Shown piece after piece: positions 32,260 to 35,035 of a stretch of DNA of 35,035 nt; position 1 is the stretch's first letter, and each line of letters opens with the position of its first letter. The position numbers and the translations under genes are program-made. The notes under the pieces were generated by a model. The model made no database searches and was not told the origin of the DNA. It was given only the letters and a program-made list of their open reading frames with translations. The stretch comes from Hyphomicrobiales bacterium. GTDB taxonomy: Bacteria > Pseudomonadota > Alphaproteobacteria > Rhizobiales > Beijerinckiaceae. Location of the stretch: positions 1 through 35,035 of the forward strand of contig JANXTB010000060.1 of NCBI GenBank assembly GCA_025356415.1, written 5' to 3'.

Positions 32260-34350
32260 ATGACAACAAGAAAAGAAACCGGCTATCGGCTTGCGGTCGA
32301 TATTGGCGGCACCTTCACGGACATTGTACTTGAGACGCCCGACGGCTTCGAATCTGGCAAGGTGCTGACCACGCCCGAGCGTCCCGAGCAGGGCGTGATC
32401 GATGGCGTCAAGATGGTGCTCGACAAGGCGAAGGTCGCTGCCTCGCAGCTAGATCTCGTCATTCACGGCACGACGCTCGCGACCAACGCGATCATCGAGC
32501 GGCGCGGCGCGCGCACTGCGCTGATCACCACGCGCGGTTTTCGTGACACGCTCGAATTCGCCTTCGGCCACCGCTTCGATCAATACGACCTTGAACTGGA
32601 GCGCCCAGAACCGCTGGTCTCGCGCCCGCTGCGTTTCGAGGCGACCGAGCGCATGGCGGCGGATGGGAGTATCCTGCTCGCGCTGGACGAGGCGAATGTG
32701 CGGGCGCTCGCGAAGGAACTGGTACGAGAAAAAATCGAGTCCGTCGCTGTGTGCTTCATCAACGCATATCGTAACGGCGCGCATGAAAAGCGCGTGCGCG
32801 ACATCTTGCTGGAAGAAAGTCCGCAGCTTTTCGTCTGCCTCTCGCACGAAGTCTGCCCGGAAATCCGCGAATACGAGCGCACCTCGACCACGGTCGCCAA
32901 CGCTTATGTGCAGCCGCTGATGTCGACATATCTCGGCAAATTGTCGGACGCGCTGACGGCGCTGGGCGTCGGCGCGCCACTCCTGATGATCATGTCGTCC
33001 GGCTCGCTGACCTCGATTGAGACTGCGCGGCGCCTGCCCATTCGCCTTGTCGAATCCGGCCCGGCGGGCGGCGCCATTCTCGCGCGCGACGTGGCGAAGG
33101 AAATCGGCGCGCCACGTTCGGTCGCGCTCGACATGGGCGGCACGACGGCGAAAATCATCCTGCTCACCGATTACGAACCGCGTCATGCACGTTCCATGGA
33201 AGTGGCGCGCGCCTACCGCTTTCTCGCTGGCAGCGGCCTGCCCTTGCGCATTCCGGTGATCGAGATGATCGAGATCGGCGCGGGCGGCGGCTCGATTGCG
33301 CACGTGGATGAACTAGGCCGCGTCGCAGTCGGCCCCGAAAGCGCCGGTTCCGTCCCCGGCCCCGCCTGCTACGGACGCGGCGGCCTGCGCCCGACCGTCA
33401 CCGATTCAGATTTGCTGCTCGGCAAACTCGACCCCGCCGCCTTCGCGGCAGGTTCGATCATCCTCAACGTGGATGTCGCGCGGCGCGCGGCGGAAGAGCA
33501 TGTCGGAAACCCCGCCGGGCTTTCATGGGCGGACGCGGCTGCGGGCGTGTGCGAAATCGTCGATGAAAACATGGCGAACGCCACGCGTGTCCACGCTGCC
33601 GATGCTGGCGAGGAACTTGAAAGCCGCGTGCTGATCGCCACCGGCGGCGCCGGCCCGTTGCATGCGGCGCGCATCGCCGAGAAGCTTGGCATTGCGACGG
33701 TGGTGATTCCCAAGGCAGCGGGTGTCGGCTCCGCATACGGATTCCTGAAGGCGCCCATCGCCTACGAGGCCGTGCATTCGCGCATCATGCATCTCGCCAA
33801 GTTCGATGCCGACTCCGCCAACGCAATCTTCGCCGAGCTGCGCATTGAGGCCGAAGGCGTGGTGCGCATCGCAGCGGGCGACAGGCCCCTGCGCGAACGC
33901 CGCTTCGCGGACATGCGCTACAAGGGACAGGGACACGAACTCTCGGTCGAGATTCCCGCCAATGTCTATGAGGCGAACGACGCGACGAAACTCGCTGAAT
34001 TGTTCGAGGCGCAATACCAGAAAAACTATGGTCGCCGCATTCCAAACCTCAGCGTCGAGGCGCTGACATGGACGGTGGTGCTCACCGCGCATGAGGAGAG
34101 CGAACCTCCGCGCAAGTTGATGGAAAACGCACGCTCGCAGGCGGAAGCCATTCGCACGGCGCGCGTGTTCGACGCCGAGGTTGGCGACTTTGTCGATGCG
34201 CAGGTCATCCGCCGCGAGACGACGCAGCCGGGCGCTGTCTTCTCCGGCCCCGCGCTGATCGTCGAAGACCAGACCACCGTCTGGGCGCCTTCCAGTTTCC
34301 ACGGCCAGATCTCGCCTGGCGGTCACGTCATTCTGCGCAGGAAAGACTGA
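32260..34350 (+). CDS. Hydantoinase/oxoprolinase subunit A (N-methylhydantoinase/5-oxoprolinase type)
   Basis: This 696-residue protein has the ATP-grasping ASKHA-like motifs of HyuA: AVDIGGTFTDIV at residues 12-23 and DMGGTTAK near 291, plus IHGTTLATNAIIERRGA and EIGAGGGSIAHVD. With subunit B these enzymes use ATP to open hydantoins, 5-oxoproline or similar cyclic amides; acetone and acetophenone carboxylases are related and cannot be ruled out. Subunit B begins one base after the stop. The length is normal for the family. Confidence 0.93.
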   Translation: MTTRKETGYRLAVDIGGTFTDIVLETPDGFESGKVLTTPERPEQGVIDGVKMVLDKAKVAASQLDLVIHGTTLATNAIIERRGARTALITTRGFRDTLEFAFGHRFDQYDLELERPEPLVSRPLRFEATERMAADGSILLALDEANVRALAKELVREKIESVAVCFINAYRNGAHEKRVRDILLEESPQLFVCLSHEVCPEIREYERTSTTVANAYVQPLMSTYLGKLSDALTALGVGAPLLMIMSSGSLTSIETARRLPIRLVESGPAGGAILARDVAKEIGAPRSVALDMGGTTAKIILLTDYEPRHARSMEVARAYRFLAGSGLPLRIPVIEMIEIGAGGGSIAHVDELGRVAVGPESAGSVPGPACYGRGGLRPTVTDSDLLLGKLDPAAFAAGSIILNVDVARRAAEEHVGNPAGLSWADAAAGVCEIVDENMANATRVHAADAGEELESRVLIATGGAGPLHAARIAEKLGIATVVIPKAAGVGSAYGFLKAPIAYEAVHSRIMHLAKFDADSANAIFAELRIEAEGVVRIAAGDRPLRERRFADMRYKGQGHELSVEIPANVYEANDATKLAELFEAQYQKNYGRRIPNLSVEALTWTVVLTAHEESEPPRKLMENARSQAEAIRTARVFDAEVGDFVDAQVIRRETTQPGAVFSGPALIVEDQTTVWAPSSFHGQISPGGHVILRRKD

Positions 34351-34351
34351 G

Positions 34352-35035
34352 ATGAGCTCGCAATTCCAGAAGATCCGCTACCAGGTGATGTGGGACCGCC
34401 TGATTTCCGTCGTCGAGGAACAGGCCCGAACGCTGATGCGCGTCGCCTTCAGCACCGTCGTGCGCGAGGCCGGCGATCTCTCCGCCGGCGTGTTCAACGA
34501 TCATGGCCAATTGCTGGCGCAGGCCGTCACCGGCACGCCGGGCCACATCAATTCGATGGCGCGCTCCATTCCCGAATTCCTGAAAGTGTTCCCCGCCGAG
34601 ACGATGCAGCCAGGCGACGTCTACATGACGAACGACCCGTGGCGCGGCACCGGGCATCTGTTCGATTTCACCGTTGTTACGCCCACCTTTCACAAGGGCA
34701 AGCTGGTCGCGATCTTCGCCTGCACGGCGCATGTCGCCGACATTGGAGGCAATGGACCAGACCCGCATTCGCGCGATGTCTTCGCCGAAGGACTGTTCCT
34801 GCCGATCATGCCGCTGGCCATCAAGGGCGAGATCAGCCGTTGGCTGATGAAGCTGCTCTGCGCCAATAGCCGCGAGCCGGAGAAGCTCGAGGGCGACGTC
34901 TATGCGCTCATCGCGTCAAACGAAGCTGGCGGGCGTCAGCTGACCAGCATGATGGGCGAATACAAACTTGAGACTCTGGATGATCTCAGCCATCACATCC
35001 TTTCATCCAGCGACCGCTCGATGCGCGAAGCGATT
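34352..35035 (+). CDS. Hydantoinase/oxoprolinase subunit B, 5' part (cut by window end)
   Basis: The first 228 codons are visible and open to the window edge; family members have about 500-600 residues. The N-terminal pattern fits HyuB: QVMWDRLISVVEEQARTLMRVAFSTVVREAGDLSAGVFN, TPGHINSMARSIP, GDVYMTNDPWRGTGHLFDFTVVTP and HVADIGGNGPD. It pairs with HyuA to form the ATP-dependent cyclic-amide hydrolase. The ATG at 34352 lies one base after the HyuA stop, implying coupled translation. Confidence 0.93.
   Translation, partial: MSSQFQKIRYQVMWDRLISVVEEQARTLMRVAFSTVVREAGDLSAGVFNDHGQLLAQAVTGTPGHINSMARSIPEFLKVFPAETMQPGDVYMTNDPWRGTGHLFDFTVVTPTFHKGKLVAIFACTAHVADIGGNGPDPHSRDVFAEGLFLPIMPLAIKGEISRWLMKLLCANSREPEKLEGDVYALIASNEAGGRQLTSMMGEYKLETLDDLSHHILSSSDRSMREAI

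Overview
The window is high-GC DNA (judged by eye) from an alphaproteobacterium, most likely of the Hyphomicrobiales (Bradyrhizobium/Xanthobacteraceae/Beijerinckiaceae-like). The signs are small families typical of that order (DUF1236, DUF1467, a DUF6894-like protein, a short conserved Rhizobiales hypothetical), a possible Irr-type iron box, CTTGAC-like promoters, nested intergenic palindromes of the Rhizobiales kind, and many orphan TctC/Bug periplasmic receptors. It is densely coding. I place 41 protein genes, the last cut by the window edge, and one tRNA. No gene-free stretch exceeds 300 bases; the longest are 27110-27392, 10279-10538, 5305-5523 and 19428-19631.

Left part (1-7300). A leftward iron operon runs bfd - bfr - P19-type periplasmic iron protein - cupredoxin-like protein - FTR1 permease - polyferredoxin-like membrane protein (5304 down to 1356). 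A possible Irr site lies just upstream of bfd, and a leftward MFS transporter follows the operon. It joins iron import (P19/FTR1) with iron storage and release (Bfr/Bfd). To its right are a SemiSWEET sugar transporter, an SDR oxidoreductase and a secreted glycine-zipper DUF1236 protein with a strong terminator.

Middle (7300-15950). This part holds unlinked genes: an EntS-like MFS exporter, a nitroreductase, two orphan TctC receptors, an EamA exporter, a fosmidomycin-resistance-type MFS protein, a small zinc-ribbon protein, a DUF6894-like protein, a single-domain response regulator, a DUF1467 membrane protein, tRNA-Lys(TTT) and a short conserved hypothetical. A composite palindromic repeat lies at 10378-10528, and the end of a related copy sits at the left window edge.

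Right part (15990-35035). This is a large catabolic region. A leftward operon encodes a GntR/FCD regulator, an SDR-like protein lacking the catalytic tyrosine, and both subunits of a Rieske ring-hydroxylating dioxygenase. Divergent from it is a rightward operon encoding a MmgE/PrpD protein, an HpaI-type aldolase, a complete NitT/TauT-type ABC importer and an SDR. Three TGTATCCA-like boxes lie between the operons, placed to let the GntR protein control both. Beyond are an orphan TctC, a DUF1989 protein, a fumarylacetoacetate-hydrolase-family protein with a two-cupin dioxygenase-like protein, another orphan TctC, and a rightward operon of an Asp/Glu-racemase-superfamily enzyme, a TctC and hydantoinase/oxoprolinase subunits A and B. 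Together these genes suggest uptake of an aromatic or heteroaromatic acid, ring dihydroxylation, ring cleavage by the bicupin, hydrolysis by the FAH-family enzyme and aldol cleavage, next to an amide/hydantoin-opening module. The substrate is not known, and no ferredoxin or reductase for the dioxygenase is present in the window.
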